DNA of 64,000 bases from Sphingomonas panni (GTDB taxonomy: Bacteria; Pseudomonadota; Alphaproteobacteria; Sphingomonadales; Sphingomonadaceae). Below are positions 26,795-35,897 of the stretch, in pieces. The notes under the pieces are model-generated. The model was not told where the DNA came from and did not search any database. It saw only the letters and a list, made by a program, of their open reading frames with translations. A program made the translations under genes and the position numbers. Numbering within the stretch: position 1 is the first letter of the stretch; each line of letters opens with the position of its first letter. The stretch spans positions 97,336 through 161,335 of the forward strand of contig NZ_JAKREU010000008.1 in assembly GCF_022664435.1 (NCBI RefSeq), in the 5' to 3' direction.

Positions 26795-27718
26795 ATGGAT
26801 CTTCGTCAGTTTCGCTATTTTGTGACCGTCGCGGCCGAACGGAATTTCAATAAGGCGGCAGAGCGGCTGCACATGGCGCAGCCGCCCCTCAGCCGGTCAA
26901 TCCAGCAATTGGAAGCCGAGATCGGTGCAGAATTGATCGATCGTACGAGCAGGCCGCTTTCCCTGACGCCCATGGGGCACTTCTTCCACGATCAGGCCGT
27001 GCAAATTCTGCGGCGTGTCGAAGACATGCGTGCGATGATGGAGGCCGCGATCGCGACCGATAAGCGGCGCTTTACGATTGGGTTCGTGTCATCCACGATC
27101 TACGCCCGGCTGCCGGCACTAATACGTGAGTTTCGCTCCGAGCTACCCGATGTAGAGTTGACGCTGGTGGAGAGTACGACCCTTGATCAAATCGCTGCTC
27201 TAAAGGAAGGCCGTATTGATATTGGCTTTGGGCGCATCCGATTTGAGGATCCTGCCGTGCGACGCACCGTCCTGCGACGAGAACCCCTAATCGCAGCGGT
27301 ACCGCTTGCCAGCACACTGGGCATAGACGGCGGTCCCATTTCATTGGCGGCACTCGCTCGCGAAAAAGTAATCCTTTACCCGAGCGCTCCGCGGCCGAGC
27401 TACGCCGATCAAGTTCTGTCGCTGTTTCATGACAATGGTCTCACGCCCAGCGTCATCCACGAAGCTAGAGAATTGCAGATTGCGATTGGCTTAGTGGCGG
27501 CGGAGGAGGGAGTCGCCATCATTCCAGAATCCGTAAAGCGAGCACGCCCGGACGACGTTCGTTACCTAGAGCTACTAGAACCCGCCCATTCACCTATCAT
27601 TATGAGCCACCGTGTCGGCGATTTTTCACCAGAAATCTCTGCTTTCATGCGTATCATCGCGCGCAAGTACAACGACTGGAAATATCCTGTGCCCGAAGCG
27701 CTGTTGATCACGGTATAA
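26795..27718 (+). CDS. catR: LysR-type regulator of the cat-ben operon
   Basis: A 307-aa LysR protein. The N-terminal winged helix MDLRQFRYFVTVAAERNFNK... includes AAERLHMAQPPLSRSIQQLE, as in the CatR/BenM/CatM group. The effector domain has two Rossmann-like lobes (FTIGFVSSTIYARLP at about 90-104; REPLIAAVPLAS). The inducer is likely cis,cis-muconate and possibly benzoate. It diverges from catB, with a perfect ATAC-N7-GTAT between them. ATG 26795 is chosen because the conserved N-terminus begins there, not at 26759. Confidence 0.9.
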   Translation: MDLRQFRYFVTVAAERNFNKAAERLHMAQPPLSRSIQQLEAEIGAELIDRTSRPLSLTPMGHFFHDQAVQILRRVEDMRAMMEAAIATDKRRFTIGFVSSTIYARLPALIREFRSELPDVELTLVESTTLDQIAALKEGRIDIGFGRIRFEDPAVRRTVLRREPLIAAVPLASTLGIDGGPISLAALAREKVILYPSAPRPSYADQVLSLFHDNGLTPSVIHEARELQIAIGLVAAEEGVAIIPESVKRARPDDVRYLELLEPAHSPIIMSHRVGDFSPEISAFMRIIARKYNDWKYPVPEALLITV

Positions 27719-27761
27719 CTAAACTAGCAGCATCGACGCCCTCTTTTTAAGTAAGCTTAGG

Positions 27762-27793
27762 GGCCATCGCGAAACCTTCCCTGCGCGATGGCC
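27762..27793 (+). terminator. Stem-loop after catR
   Basis: GGCCATCGCG and CGCGATGGCC form a perfect 10-bp stem with a 12-nt loop, 43 nt after the catR stop codon. No T-run follows, but a CTCTTTTTAA stretch lies just before it, so termination could act on either strand. Confidence 0.5.
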
Positions 27794-28000
27794 TCGCCCA
27801 AGTCTAGGTCGATGCCTGCGGTCAGCTGAAAGTTGCTCTCCTACTTCTTGTCGGAACCGATCAGCAGGAGCCGCGAGCCCCGCAACCTGCATGGCGCCAG
27901 CTGCGAGGCGGGCTGTCGGTGGAAGCGCGTCGACGATCGGACATCGCGCTCTGTTTGTCTGACATCCGCCATGCTAATCAAAGCTCGGGGAGGCGGGCCG

Positions 28001-30253
28001 GTGCTCACACAGATACGAAGGATCAAGAACCTCGGGGTCTTCGGTGACTATTCGCGCAGCCCTGAGGTCCCCGACCTGAACCGATACAACCTGATCTATG
28101 GCGAGAACGGCTCGGGCAAGACGACGCTCTCGCGTCTGCTCGCCTGCCTCGAGGAGGGCGAGCACGCGGATCACCCTGACCTAGAGTTCACAATCGAGAC
28201 CCAGTCGGGCGCGTTGGCGCGCGGAACCCGGTATGGGCGCAAGGTGCGGGCGTTCAACAGCGACTTCATCGAGGCGAACATCGGCGGTTTGGACGGGCCG
28301 CTGCGTCACATCCTCATTTTGGGTGAGGAGAACAAGCTGGTCGCGGCGGAGATCAAGTCAGAGATCGACACACGAGACGCCCGCCTCCGGCGCATCGCGG
28401 AGTTGGACGCATCGGTCGCCAAGCTGGAGACGGAGCGTGGGCGCTTGTTCTCGGGCATCGCGAAGACGATCGGCGAGGCGACGAGCGGGGCGACCCTGCG
28501 CAGCTACCGCAAGCCTGACGCGGAGGGCGCGTTCCGGAATCTTACCGGGGGCGAGCAGCTGTCCGACGAAGAACTCGCCCTCCACCACACCACCGTCCAC
28601 CAGGACATGATGCCGTCGATCGTCCAAATCCAAGAGCCGAGCGTCCGGATCGGCGTTGACGAACCAGAGAGCGCCATCGCCGTAGCGCGAGGCACTGCGC
28701 TGCGCGCGTGCGACCTGGCGGCCGAGTCCGCGCAGTCGAATGTCCTGGAACGCCTGTTGGGGAAGCCCGACATCGCAAGCTGGGTCGAGCAAGGCATATC
28801 CCTGCACGGCCGGCATTCCTCGGAGACCTGCGAATTCTGCGCGCGACCGATGCCTGCTGAACGGCTCGCAGCTTTGGCGGACCACTTCAGCGCGGAGGAC
28901 CAACGACTGAAGGCGCGCATCGAGCGCGAGCGCGACCGGTTGTCAGCGGCAATCGAGGGCCTGAACCGGATCATCGCGCCGGACCGCCTCGCCCTTTATT
29001 CCGAACTCCGTGACAGCTACGACGCAGCAACCAAAGAACTCGACGCCGCGCTCATAGAGCTCAAGGCCCGGCTGGGCGAGGTTGACGCCACGCTCACGAG
29101 CAAGTTGGCCAACCGCACCCGATCATACGAGGCCACGGCGTCCAGTGATACGGCCAGGCTGGCGCAGTCCTTCACGAACCTAAACGCGATCATCGAGCGC
29201 CATAATGAGAAAACCGCCGGCTTCGACAGCGCACGCAGTACGTCGCGTGACGCGATCGAGGCACATTACCTGCGTTCAATCAAGGGGCAGGCTGATGAGC
29301 TGGCCGAGCGGATAGTCGCCGCCACGGTCGAGATCGCCCTGCTGCGGAACGGTGGCGAGGGCCTGCCGGACGTGCGCGGCATCGCGGCGCTGAACGCCTC
29401 CATCGCGGCGAAGCAGGCTCAGGTCTCGAACGAGCACAAGGGCGGAGAGAACCTGACGAGGGATCTTTGTCAATTCCTGGGCAGGACCGATCTACGGTTC
29501 GACTCAGGCGTGGACGGCTACCATGTCATGCGACGAGGCAGGCCGGCGAGGCGCCTCAGCGAGGGTGAGAAGACCGCGATCGCGTTCCTATACTTCCTAG
29601 TGCAGCTGACGGACCGCGACTTCGACATGTCGGAGGGAGTGGTGGTCATCGACGACCCGATCTCAAGCCTCGACGCCTCGGCGATCTACCAAGCCTTCTC
29701 GTTCCTGAAGAACAGGACGCAGGGTGCCAAGCAACTCTTCATCCTCACCCATAACTTCGAGTTTCTCAGACTAGTCATCAACTGGCTTCAGAACATTCCA
29801 GGACCCAGAGCGGAGAAGACCTTCACGATGGTCCTCTGCTCCGAAACGGAGGAAGGCCGTTCCGCACGCCTCGCGCCGCTCGACCGGTTACTCATCGATC
29901 ACGCGACCGAATACCACTACCTGTTCAAGGTGCTGCACACCTTCAAGTCGGACGGGACGATCCTCGGCTGCTACCACGTCCCGAACATAGCCCGTAAGGT
30001 GCTTGAGACGTTCCTCGACTTCCACGTGCCCTCCAACCGGAGCCTGCACCGGAAGCTCGAGGAGACCGACTTCGACCCGCACAAGAAGACGGCGATCTAC
30101 AAGTTCGCCAATGACCTCTCGCACCACACCGGCAAGTCGTTCGACCCAGCCCTCGTGGCGGAAACCCAGAAGAACACGATCTACCTGCTCGAGATGATCG
30201 AGGCGGTCGCACCACTCCACTACGGCGGCCTGAAGGCACTCGCGGAGGCTTAG
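28001..30253 (+). CDS. RloC/PrrC-like ATPase, candidate anticodon nuclease
   Basis: 750 aa from GTG 28001, which has GGGGAGG upstream; an in-frame ATG at 27971 is an alternative. It has an ABC/SMC-type ATPase head: Walker A GENGSGKT (34-41), signature RRLSEGEK (about 518-525) and Walker B VVVIDDPISSLD (about 547-558). Between them lie coiled coils with a central C277-x2-C280 (CEFC), like a zinc hook. The C-terminal region shows R665-x3-E669 (IARKVLE) and H708/H709 (NDLSHHTG), matching the Arg-Glu-His arrangement of the PrrC/RloC nuclease centre. RloC cleaves tRNA at the wobble base during phage-induced stress. No hsdMRS genes are adjacent, as expected for RloC. Function is inferred from this architecture. 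Confidence 0.72.
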   Translation: MLTQIRRIKNLGVFGDYSRSPEVPDLNRYNLIYGENGSGKTTLSRLLACLEEGEHADHPDLEFTIETQSGALARGTRYGRKVRAFNSDFIEANIGGLDGPLRHILILGEENKLVAAEIKSEIDTRDARLRRIAELDASVAKLETERGRLFSGIAKTIGEATSGATLRSYRKPDAEGAFRNLTGGEQLSDEELALHHTTVHQDMMPSIVQIQEPSVRIGVDEPESAIAVARGTALRACDLAAESAQSNVLERLLGKPDIASWVEQGISLHGRHSSETCEFCARPMPAERLAALADHFSAEDQRLKARIERERDRLSAAIEGLNRIIAPDRLALYSELRDSYDAATKELDAALIELKARLGEVDATLTSKLANRTRSYEATASSDTARLAQSFTNLNAIIERHNEKTAGFDSARSTSRDAIEAHYLRSIKGQADELAERIVAATVEIALLRNGGEGLPDVRGIAALNASIAAKQAQVSNEHKGGENLTRDLCQFLGRTDLRFDSGVDGYHVMRRGRPARRLSEGEKTAIAFLYFLVQLTDRDFDMSEGVVVIDDPISSLDASAIYQAFSFLKNRTQGAKQLFILTHNFEFLRLVINWLQNIPGPRAEKTFTMVLCSETEEGRSARLAPLDRLLIDHATEYHYLFKVLHTFKSDGTILGCYHVPNIARKVLETFLDFHVPSNRSLHRKLEETDFDPHKKTAIYKFANDLSHHTGKSFDPALVAETQKNTIYLLEMIEAVAPLHYGGLKALAEA

Positions 30254-30510
30254 ACCCCGCGCGCCACCTTCGCCCGCTTGACGGCACCGGCGTTCATCCG
30301 ACACACCAACCCGCCCGGATTTTGCAGGCAAAGACGCGGTTGGGAGCGCCGTGGACCATTTCGGCGATCGGCGACGTGTTGATCGGCAAGGGCACCACCG
30401 CAGCGAGCCGGGGTGGTAATCGGCGAGCCGTAGCTGAACGAACGTCCGCTTACGCCGATTGCCATCCGAACTCGGTCGGGCCGTAATCCTACCAGAACGT
30501 GTAAGTTTCG

Positions 30511-33144
30511 CTACCGATCTCCCGTCAGGCTAATCCGATTGCCAAGATGGCGGAAGGCGCGATCACGACAGGTGAGAAGGATGATCTGCATCCGCGTTGC
30601 CGCCTCCGTCAGGATTTCAGTCATGAGATCGAGGCGGGTATCGTCCGAATAGACCAGCGGGTCGTCCAGGATCAGCGATACTGGCATTCCCTGCTCGAGG
30701 AGCATGTCGGCAAAGGCGAGCCGCGTAAGGACTGCCAGCTGCTCCTGGGTGCCCCTGGAGAGATCGCCGCAACTCTCGCCCAAACCGCCCCGCGCAATCG
30801 ACGCCAAGCCAAGGTCGTCGCCAAAGCCGGGATTCGCACCCGGCAGCAGCCGTTCGATGTGCCGGCGCGCACGCCGCGCCACCGGCCCGACGAATGTCCG
30901 TGACGTCTCGGCGCGCGCACTCTCCAACATGTCGCGAAGCAACTTCAGCGTTTCGGCTTCCTGCGTCACACGTGCCAGGTTGGTAGCTGCGGCATCAGCC
31001 TCCTCGCGCGCGACTGCGGCGCGGTCGGCCAGCCCCTTGCCGCCTTCCGCCTCGATCCGCGCCTCGAGCCCGGCAATCACCTTTTCCAGGTCGGTACGCT
31101 GGGCCCGGGCCACCTCGACCCGCTTGTCCAGCAGGCCGATCTGCCGTTCGATGGTAGCAACGTCATGCGCAGTCGCTGCGCGTTCGGCATCCTGCAGGTT
31201 GACGAGCGCTGCCGCCTCCTGCTGGCGCGCATCGCGCAAAGCGTCGTCAAGCGAGGCCACCTCGGGCCTGGCTTCCAAGGTGGCAAGCTGTGCCGCGGCG
31301 TTCAGCGCATCCCGCTCGGCGCCAGCTTCCTGCACCATCAATGGAGTATTGCGCGCCTCCACCTCGCGCAACTGCTCGGATGCCACTGCATCGACACCTT
31401 CCGCCCTTGCGAGCGCCGTATCCGCCTCACCTAACGCGATGGTCAGCGCCTCGACGTCTGGTTCCTCGCCACTCCCCTCCCCTTCCGCGCCTTCCTGCAA
31501 TTCGACGATGAAAAGCTTCAGGGCCGACGCGCCCACCTCGATTCCGAGCAGCGTCACGGCAGGCGTGATCCCGATGATCCGCGCCTCGAGCGTGCGAAGG
31601 TTGGCGACCGCGTCTCGCGCGGCCTCGTTGCGAGCGCGAGCCGCAGTGACGCTCTCCACCCCGTGCTCGGCCAAGGCCGCGTTCAGATCATCGGTCGCAT
31701 TGGCGAGCGCCGTCTCGGCGCCTTGCAGCCCGACCGGCGGACGGATGATCAGTTCGGCATCGCCCAGTTGGATGCGCGTCTCGCGAGACAACATCCGGTC
31801 TCCACGCTCCGCCGCAGATCCGTCGATCGTCAGGCCGCTGACATCACCGGCGAACTCGATCCGCGTCGCACCGGCATCCACGGCCGCCCGCGCCTTGTCC
31901 ACGGCACGTTCACGTTCTTCGAGGGCCTTGATGACGGTGGTGGGGATCACCGCAGTCGCGAGCTGTCGCGTCACTTCGTATTCGGCCTCCAGCGCAACCA
32001 GCTCGGCATATCGCCGTCGTGCCTCGCCGACTGCTACCCGGCGCTCGCGCTCGGCAGCCCGTATCCGAGCAGCGTCAAGTGCCGCGTGGGCGGTCCGCCC
32101 AGTGTCACGAGCACGGGTTAGCAGCTCACGGGCTGTCGTCGCTCGTTCCTGCGCGGCCGCCAACTCCCCGATCAGGCTGGATCGACTATCCCGTGCCTTG
32201 CTGAGCGCTGTAGCCGTGTCGCTGACAGCTTTGCGGGCGATTGCGAGGCGCGATGCGAGATCCTCAAGTGCCCTGACACGGTCGACAAGGCGGCCCTGCT
32301 CAGCGCGGCGTGTGTCGAGCAGCTGAGCGGCAGAGCGCGCCACGTCAAGCTGGCCTACCAGCGCCCGACGCTGCTCAGCATCGGTTGTATCGGCAAGATC
32401 GCGGTCGAGCAGCTTCAGCCGCGCCCGTGCGGCCTCGAGGTCGGAAAAGCCCTGCTCTAGGGCGGCAAGCCGAGTGGCCGCCTCGCTCGCGGCGCGCTGC
32501 GCGGCGTCATGCTCGTCGCGGGCCGCAGTCTGGCGACCAGTCAGCCGACCGCTGTTGGTCCAGTATTCCGCGTACTGACTGTCGATGCGGGGGCGAACAC
32601 GCTGGTAGGCAACACCGCCCATGATCGTGCCGACCTCAGCTTCCAGGGTAGCGCGAACGCTGTCGCGCACGATCTCGCCTGGCGCAGTCACTTCAAGCGC
32701 CTGCGCCTGCCCGACCCACAACAGACCGAGTGCGCCGTGGGCGGCCGCGTCGCCGCCCTGGCTGGTGTCGCGACGCGCGCCGAGCAGTGCTTGCAGCTGC
32801 GCCTCGGCATCCTCGCCCTGCGCACGCCCGTTCGGTCCCCGAACCTCGACCGAAGCACTCTTCAGGAAGCGCTTGCTGACTTCCCACGCCTCGCCTTTCG
32901 CCTCGAAGCCGATCTCGATCTGCGGGGCGACGGCCTCGCCGTAAGGCGCATAGCTGCGCGCAAGCCGGTTGGCGGTGTTGTGCCGGATGAAGAAAGCGGC
33001 GCGCATCGCTTCCAGCAGCGTCGACTTGCCGGTCTCGTTGGGCTCTATGATGACGTTGAGCCCATCCGTCAGCCCGTCGAGCACGAAGGGGTCGCGGTAT
33101 TTGCGGAAGTTTGAGAGCGCGATGCGCCGGATCCGAAGGCTCAT
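30511..33144 (-). CDS. YhaN-like SMC/Rad50-type ATPase
   Basis: 877 aa. The N-terminal Walker A is EPNETGKST (about 34-42), followed by long Ala/Arg/Glu-rich coiled coil (about 190-720). The C-terminal signature is DLSRGTQEQLAVLTRLAFAD and Walker B is SLILDDPLVYSD. The NETGKS form of the P-loop is typical of YhaN and related Rad50/SbcC relatives. No CxxC zinc hook is visible. Its start overlaps the stop of the phosphoesterase gene upstream by 4 nt, so the two form an SbcCD-like pair for DNA end processing. Chromosomal SbcC proteins are longer and have a hook. Confidence 0.85.
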   Translation of the reverse strand: MSLRIRRIALSNFRKYRDPFVLDGLTDGLNVIIEPNETGKSTLLEAMRAAFFIRHNTANRLARSYAPYGEAVAPQIEIGFEAKGEAWEVSKRFLKSASVEVRGPNGRAQGEDAEAQLQALLGARRDTSQGGDAAAHGALGLLWVGQAQALEVTAPGEIVRDSVRATLEAEVGTIMGGVAYQRVRPRIDSQYAEYWTNSGRLTGRQTAARDEHDAAQRAASEAATRLAALEQGFSDLEAARARLKLLDRDLADTTDAEQRRALVGQLDVARSAAQLLDTRRAEQGRLVDRVRALEDLASRLAIARKAVSDTATALSKARDSRSSLIGELAAAQERATTARELLTRARDTGRTAHAALDAARIRAAERERRVAVGEARRRYAELVALEAEYEVTRQLATAVIPTTVIKALEERERAVDKARAAVDAGATRIEFAGDVSGLTIDGSAAERGDRMLSRETRIQLGDAELIIRPPVGLQGAETALANATDDLNAALAEHGVESVTAARARNEAARDAVANLRTLEARIIGITPAVTLLGIEVGASALKLFIVELQEGAEGEGSGEEPDVEALTIALGEADTALARAEGVDAVASEQLREVEARNTPLMVQEAGAERDALNAAAQLATLEARPEVASLDDALRDARQQEAAALVNLQDAERAATAHDVATIERQIGLLDKRVEVARAQRTDLEKVIAGLEARIEAEGGKGLADRAAVAREEADAAATNLARVTQEAETLKLLRDMLESARAETSRTFVGPVARRARRHIERLLPGANPGFGDDLGLASIARGGLGESCGDLSRGTQEQLAVLTRLAFADMLLEQGMPVSLILDDPLVYSDDTRLDLMTEILTEAATRMQIILLTCRDRAFRHLGNRISLTGDR

Positions 33145-34256
33145 GCCGCGTCCTGCCCACGCTGATGTTCCACGAACAGGCGCTCGAGCGCCCGCCTGGC
33201 AATGGCGCCGTCGCTGCCACCGGCCTCTATCATGCTCATCAGCTTGGCCGCGGCCGTGCCGATCATACCCTCGACCCGCAGGTCTGCCAGATCCTGTTCG
33301 CTCGGCCGACCGACGAGATCGTCGGCGGTGACCGTCAGATGGCGGAGGCGATGGCGCAGGTCATTGTCGAGGCGCGCAAGGATCGCGATACGATCGGATA
33401 AACTGACGATACCCGAGAGCGAGAGCTGCAGGAGGGTTGCCGATGGTTCGACCTGCGCAAGCAGCCGGTCGCACTCGGCGGCAAAGCCCTCCGCGTCGGC
33501 AACCGTCCACGAACGCATCAGCCACTGGAACCTGCCAGTACGGATTGGCGATACCGACGGCTCCGCCCCAGCCTCAAGCGTCACGAGCAGAGCGTAGCCC
33601 GGCTCATCCCGCTGGAAGCGATCGGTTTCGGGCGTGCCTGAGTACCAGGTGCGCGCATCGACCCGGAGGCTCCCGTGCCAGTCGCCAAGCGCAAGATAGT
33701 CGAGGTTGGAGCGCTGCGCGCGATCAGGCGCAATCTGGTTCTGCGCCTCGCCGCGCGACGAGAAGTCGCGGATCGAGCCGTGTGCCAGACCGATGCGCAA
33801 GCTCGCGCCTGGCGTCTCCATCGTGTCGAACAGCGCGGTCGGATCGTCGAGATTATGCCGGTGGGTCAGTGGTGCCGGTAGCAGCCACTGCCCGGGCTCC
33901 AGCTCGCATGGCACCGGCTCGGCGAGGATACGGACATTGGCGGCGCCTTTGGCGCGGACACGATCCCACAAGCCGCTGTTGCGGGCGAAGTCATGGTTGC
34001 CGGGCAGCAGCCACCAGGTACAGGCATAGCGCTGCATCCGTGACACCGCCTGCACGATCACGCGGTCTTCCGGTCCCTCAGTATCGAACACATCGCCAGC
34101 GACCAGCACATGCGCGACATCATGCTCCGCAGCTGCTTTGCCGATCGCGTCAATCGCATCGAACCGCGCCTCGCTAAGCGCAGCGCGCACGTCGCTGTCG
34201 AAGCGGCCATACGGCTTGCCGAGTTGCCAGTCGGCAGTGTGGATCAGGCGTAGCAT
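33141..34256 (-). CDS. YhaO/SbcD-like calcineurin-type nuclease
   Basis: A 371-aa metallophosphoesterase: HTADWQLGKP (D-x-H at the N-terminus), VLVAGDVFDTEG, LLPGNHDFARN and IGLAHGSIRDF give the four phosphoesterase motifs with all metal ligands. Mre11/SbcD-type enzymes resect DNA ends with a Rad50-like partner, here the overlapping downstream ATPase gene. Substrate and role on this element are unknown; repair or attack on foreign DNA are both possible. Confidence 0.87.
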   Translation of the reverse strand: MLRLIHTADWQLGKPYGRFDSDVRAALSEARFDAIDAIGKAAAEHDVAHVLVAGDVFDTEGPEDRVIVQAVSRMQRYACTWWLLPGNHDFARNSGLWDRVRAKGAANVRILAEPVPCELEPGQWLLPAPLTHRHNLDDPTALFDTMETPGASLRIGLAHGSIRDFSSRGEAQNQIAPDRAQRSNLDYLALGDWHGSLRVDARTWYSGTPETDRFQRDEPGYALLVTLEAGAEPSVSPIRTGRFQWLMRSWTVADAEGFAAECDRLLAQVEPSATLLQLSLSGIVSLSDRIAILARLDNDLRHRLRHLTVTADDLVGRPSEQDLADLRVEGMIGTAAAKLMSMIEAGGSDGAIARRALERLFVEHQRGQDAA

Positions 34257-34334
34257 GGAAACCTTCTGGCGGTGTGGGTTATGGCTGTCGAGCCGGACGT
34301 CCTGCCCCCTTCCCTACCCCGCCACCATGTAAAG

Positions 34335-34721
34335 TCAGCGGATCGCGACAACCTTGACCTCGACGGCATCGGCGATCTTCTTCCAGTTCTGGTCGCTGGT
34401 CCATGCGGGCAGACCGTCCCGTCGGGCAAGAGCCAGACAGAAACGGTCACCAAGGCTGAGTCCCGCCTCCGCTGTTGCCGCCCGCAACCGCCCGGCAATC
34501 TGCGCGAGTGCCTTGTCGGCCGGCACGACCGTCAGCGGCAATGGATCGAGCATCGCATCGACTTCGCGCTCGGGCATGCCGGCATGGACGAAGTGACTGA
34601 CTACCTCGGCATAGTTAACGCTGCTCACCCGCGCCCCACCGATCTCAGCCGCGACCTTTGTCGCGCCGCGTTCGCCCTTGAGCATCGCGATGATCGCAGA
34701 CGCGTCCAGCACCACGCTCAT
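34335..34721 (-). CDS. vapC: VapC-type PIN-domain toxin
   Basis: A 128-aa PIN domain. The acidic active site is visible: D6 (VLDASAIIAM), E of NYAEVV, D of LSLGDRFCLALA, and D of TSDQNW. VapC toxins are Mg-dependent RNases that often cut tRNA or rRNA. The start overlaps the antitoxin stop by 4 nt. It probably stabilises the element. Confidence 0.92.
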   Translation of the reverse strand: MSVVLDASAIIAMLKGERGATKVAAEIGGARVSSVNYAEVVSHFVHAGMPEREVDAMLDPLPLTVVPADKALAQIAGRLRAATAEAGLSLGDRFCLALARRDGLPAWTSDQNWKKIADAVEVKVVAIR

Positions 34722-34963
34722 TCGCCGCTCTCTTCCCGACGTCGGGCAAGGAATGCGTCGACGGATGCGTCGGGATTACCGCCAGTGTACTGCTTGGCCA
34801 GAGCCTGGGCACGTGCCACAGCCTGACTTGCCGTCCGCAACACCACGCCGTCCTCCGTCTCATCAAGGTAGACCGCACCACCGCCACTCAGGCCAAGGCG
34901 CTTCCTCACGTCTGCCGGCAGGCTCATGCGCCCGTTAGGCGTAATGTTGATTTGCAAGGTCAT
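34718..34963 (-). CDS. vapB: VapB-type antitoxin (AbrB/MazE fold)
   Basis: 81 aa. The N-terminus, MTLQINITPNGRMSLPADVR, is a SpoVT/AbrB swapped-hairpin DNA-binding domain. The C-terminal tail (ASVDAFLARRREESGE) would cover the toxin. It starts at ATG 34963 rather than the in-frame start at 34990. The order antitoxin then toxin with a 4-nt overlap is standard. Autoregulation is expected; a small palindrome GTTG-ACG-CAAC lies just upstream at about 34992. Confidence 0.9.
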   Translation of the reverse strand: MTLQINITPNGRMSLPADVRKRLGLSGGGAVYLDETEDGVVLRTASQAVARAQALAKQYTGGNPDASVDAFLARRREESGE

Positions 34964-35030
34964 GTTTGCACGCCAGCCCTGATGTACCACGTTGACGCAA
35001 CATAGCTGACGCCCCCGCCGACGACAACAA

Positions 35031-35067
35031 TGTCGATATTGCGTCTGTCCCTTATACTAATGTCACA
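35031..35067. other. Possible resolvase recombination (res) subsites
   Basis: TGTCGATATT (35031) and the inverted pair TGTCCCTTA...TAATGTCACA (35046-35067) resemble the TGTC-led half-sites of Tn3-family resolvase res regions. They lie 165-200 bp upstream of a serine resolvase gene, the usual place. I cannot define three full subsites, so this is tentative. Confidence 0.4.
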
Positions 35068-35117
35068 GCTGGTACGTTGTGCCACGCCGCCACGATTCTG
35101 CCAAATACGCATTTTAG

Positions 35118-35170
35118 GAGGTACGGTTTGGGTATACCTCTGAAAGACCGGAGCGCGCCCGGTCTTTTTT
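35118..35170 (+). promoter_or_regulatory. Attenuator-like leader before the resolvase gene
   Basis: GAGGTA (35118-35123) can pair with TACCTC (35135-35140), hiding a perfect AGGAGG (35116-35121). Three bases later a strong intrinsic terminator follows: AAGACCGG / CCGGTCTT (35144-35166) plus a T-run to 35170. The unit ends 61 bp before the resolvase ATG. A TTG-started 25-codon frame (35128) spans the terminator and could be a leader peptide. The layout suggests attenuation or insulation; the regulator is unknown. Confidence 0.55.
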
Positions 35171-35231
35171 CCGTCAAACGCGCTCTCAAAAAAGACTGGA
35201 CATAACAAGACCGTTCATAAAGGACTGAAGC

Positions 35232-35897
35232 ATGTTCGTCCGGGCTTATCTCCGCGCATCGACCGCTGAACAGGATGCGACCCGCGCTCGCGCAGCGCTG
35301 GATGCGTTCGCCGCCTCACATGGATTCCGTATCGCATCGCGCTATGTTGAACACGAGAGCGGCACTCGCCTCGCCCGGCCGGAGCTTTTTCGACTACTGG
35401 ACGATTGCGGCCCCGGTGACGTGTTGCTGGTCGAGCAGGTCGACCGTCTATCGCGCCTCAGCTCGGCCGATTGGAGCAAGTTGCGATCGGAGATCGAGGC
35501 ACGCCAGGTTCGGATCGTGTCTCTCGATCTGCCAACCTCCTGGAACCTGATCGCTACCCCCGACGACTTCACAGCTCGGATGTTCGCCGCGGTAAATGCA
35601 ATGATGCTCGACGTCCTCGCCGCGGTCGCTCGCAAGGATTATGATGATCGTCGGCGCCGGCAAGCCGAAGGCGTCAGCCGAGCTCGAACCGCAGGCCTCT
35701 ACAAAGGCCGCGTTGAGAACACTGCCCGCAACGCCGCGATCGCCCGGTCACTGAAGGATGGGCAGAGCTGGCGCGAGATCATGATCGGCACGGGCTGCAG
35801 TCGGACGTTGCTCGCTAAGATTGCTCGCCGCCTGAAGAACGAACGGTCGGGCGACGCCAGCGGCACTGATCCGTGCGCTGTCGAGGACATCGCCTGA
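35232..35897 (+). CDS. Serine recombinase (resolvase family)
   Basis: 221 aa. The catalytic Ser is S10 in RAYLRASTAEQ. Conserved arginines and the DRLSRLS motif are at about 71-77, and the RRRRQAEGVSRARTAGLYKG arm region at about 138-157. The C-terminal helix-turn-helix (SWREIMIGTGCSRTLLAKIA) binds DNA. Its small size fits a resolvase/invertase that resolves multimers or cointegrates. The Shine-Dalgarno AAGGAC precedes the ATG. Confidence 0.9.
   Translation: MFVRAYLRASTAEQDATRARAALDAFAASHGFRIASRYVEHESGTRLARPELFRLLDDCGPGDVLLVEQVDRLSRLSSADWSKLRSEIEARQVRIVSLDLPTSWNLIATPDDFTARMFAAVNAMMLDVLAAVARKDYDDRRRRQAEGVSRARTAGLYKGRVENTARNAAIARSLKDGQSWREIMIGTGCSRTLLAKIARRLKNERSGDASGTDPCAVEDIA

Noticed and set aside
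30254..30510. Search for an RNA gene or small gene between the RloC-like and YhaN-like genes
   Set aside because: No tRNA cloverleaf, no terminator with a T-run and no credible small coding frame found.
30704..32326. A 540-codon plus-strand frame opposite the YhaN-like gene
   Set aside because: Ser/Ala/Arg-rich translation typical of the antisense of coiled-coil coding DNA; the minus-strand gene has clear ATPase motifs.
35073..35085. TACGTTGTGCCAC shared by the resolvase upstream region and the oriT candidate (48156-48168)
   Set aside because: A 13-base match is expected by chance several times in a 64 kb window, and there is no other similarity between the two places.
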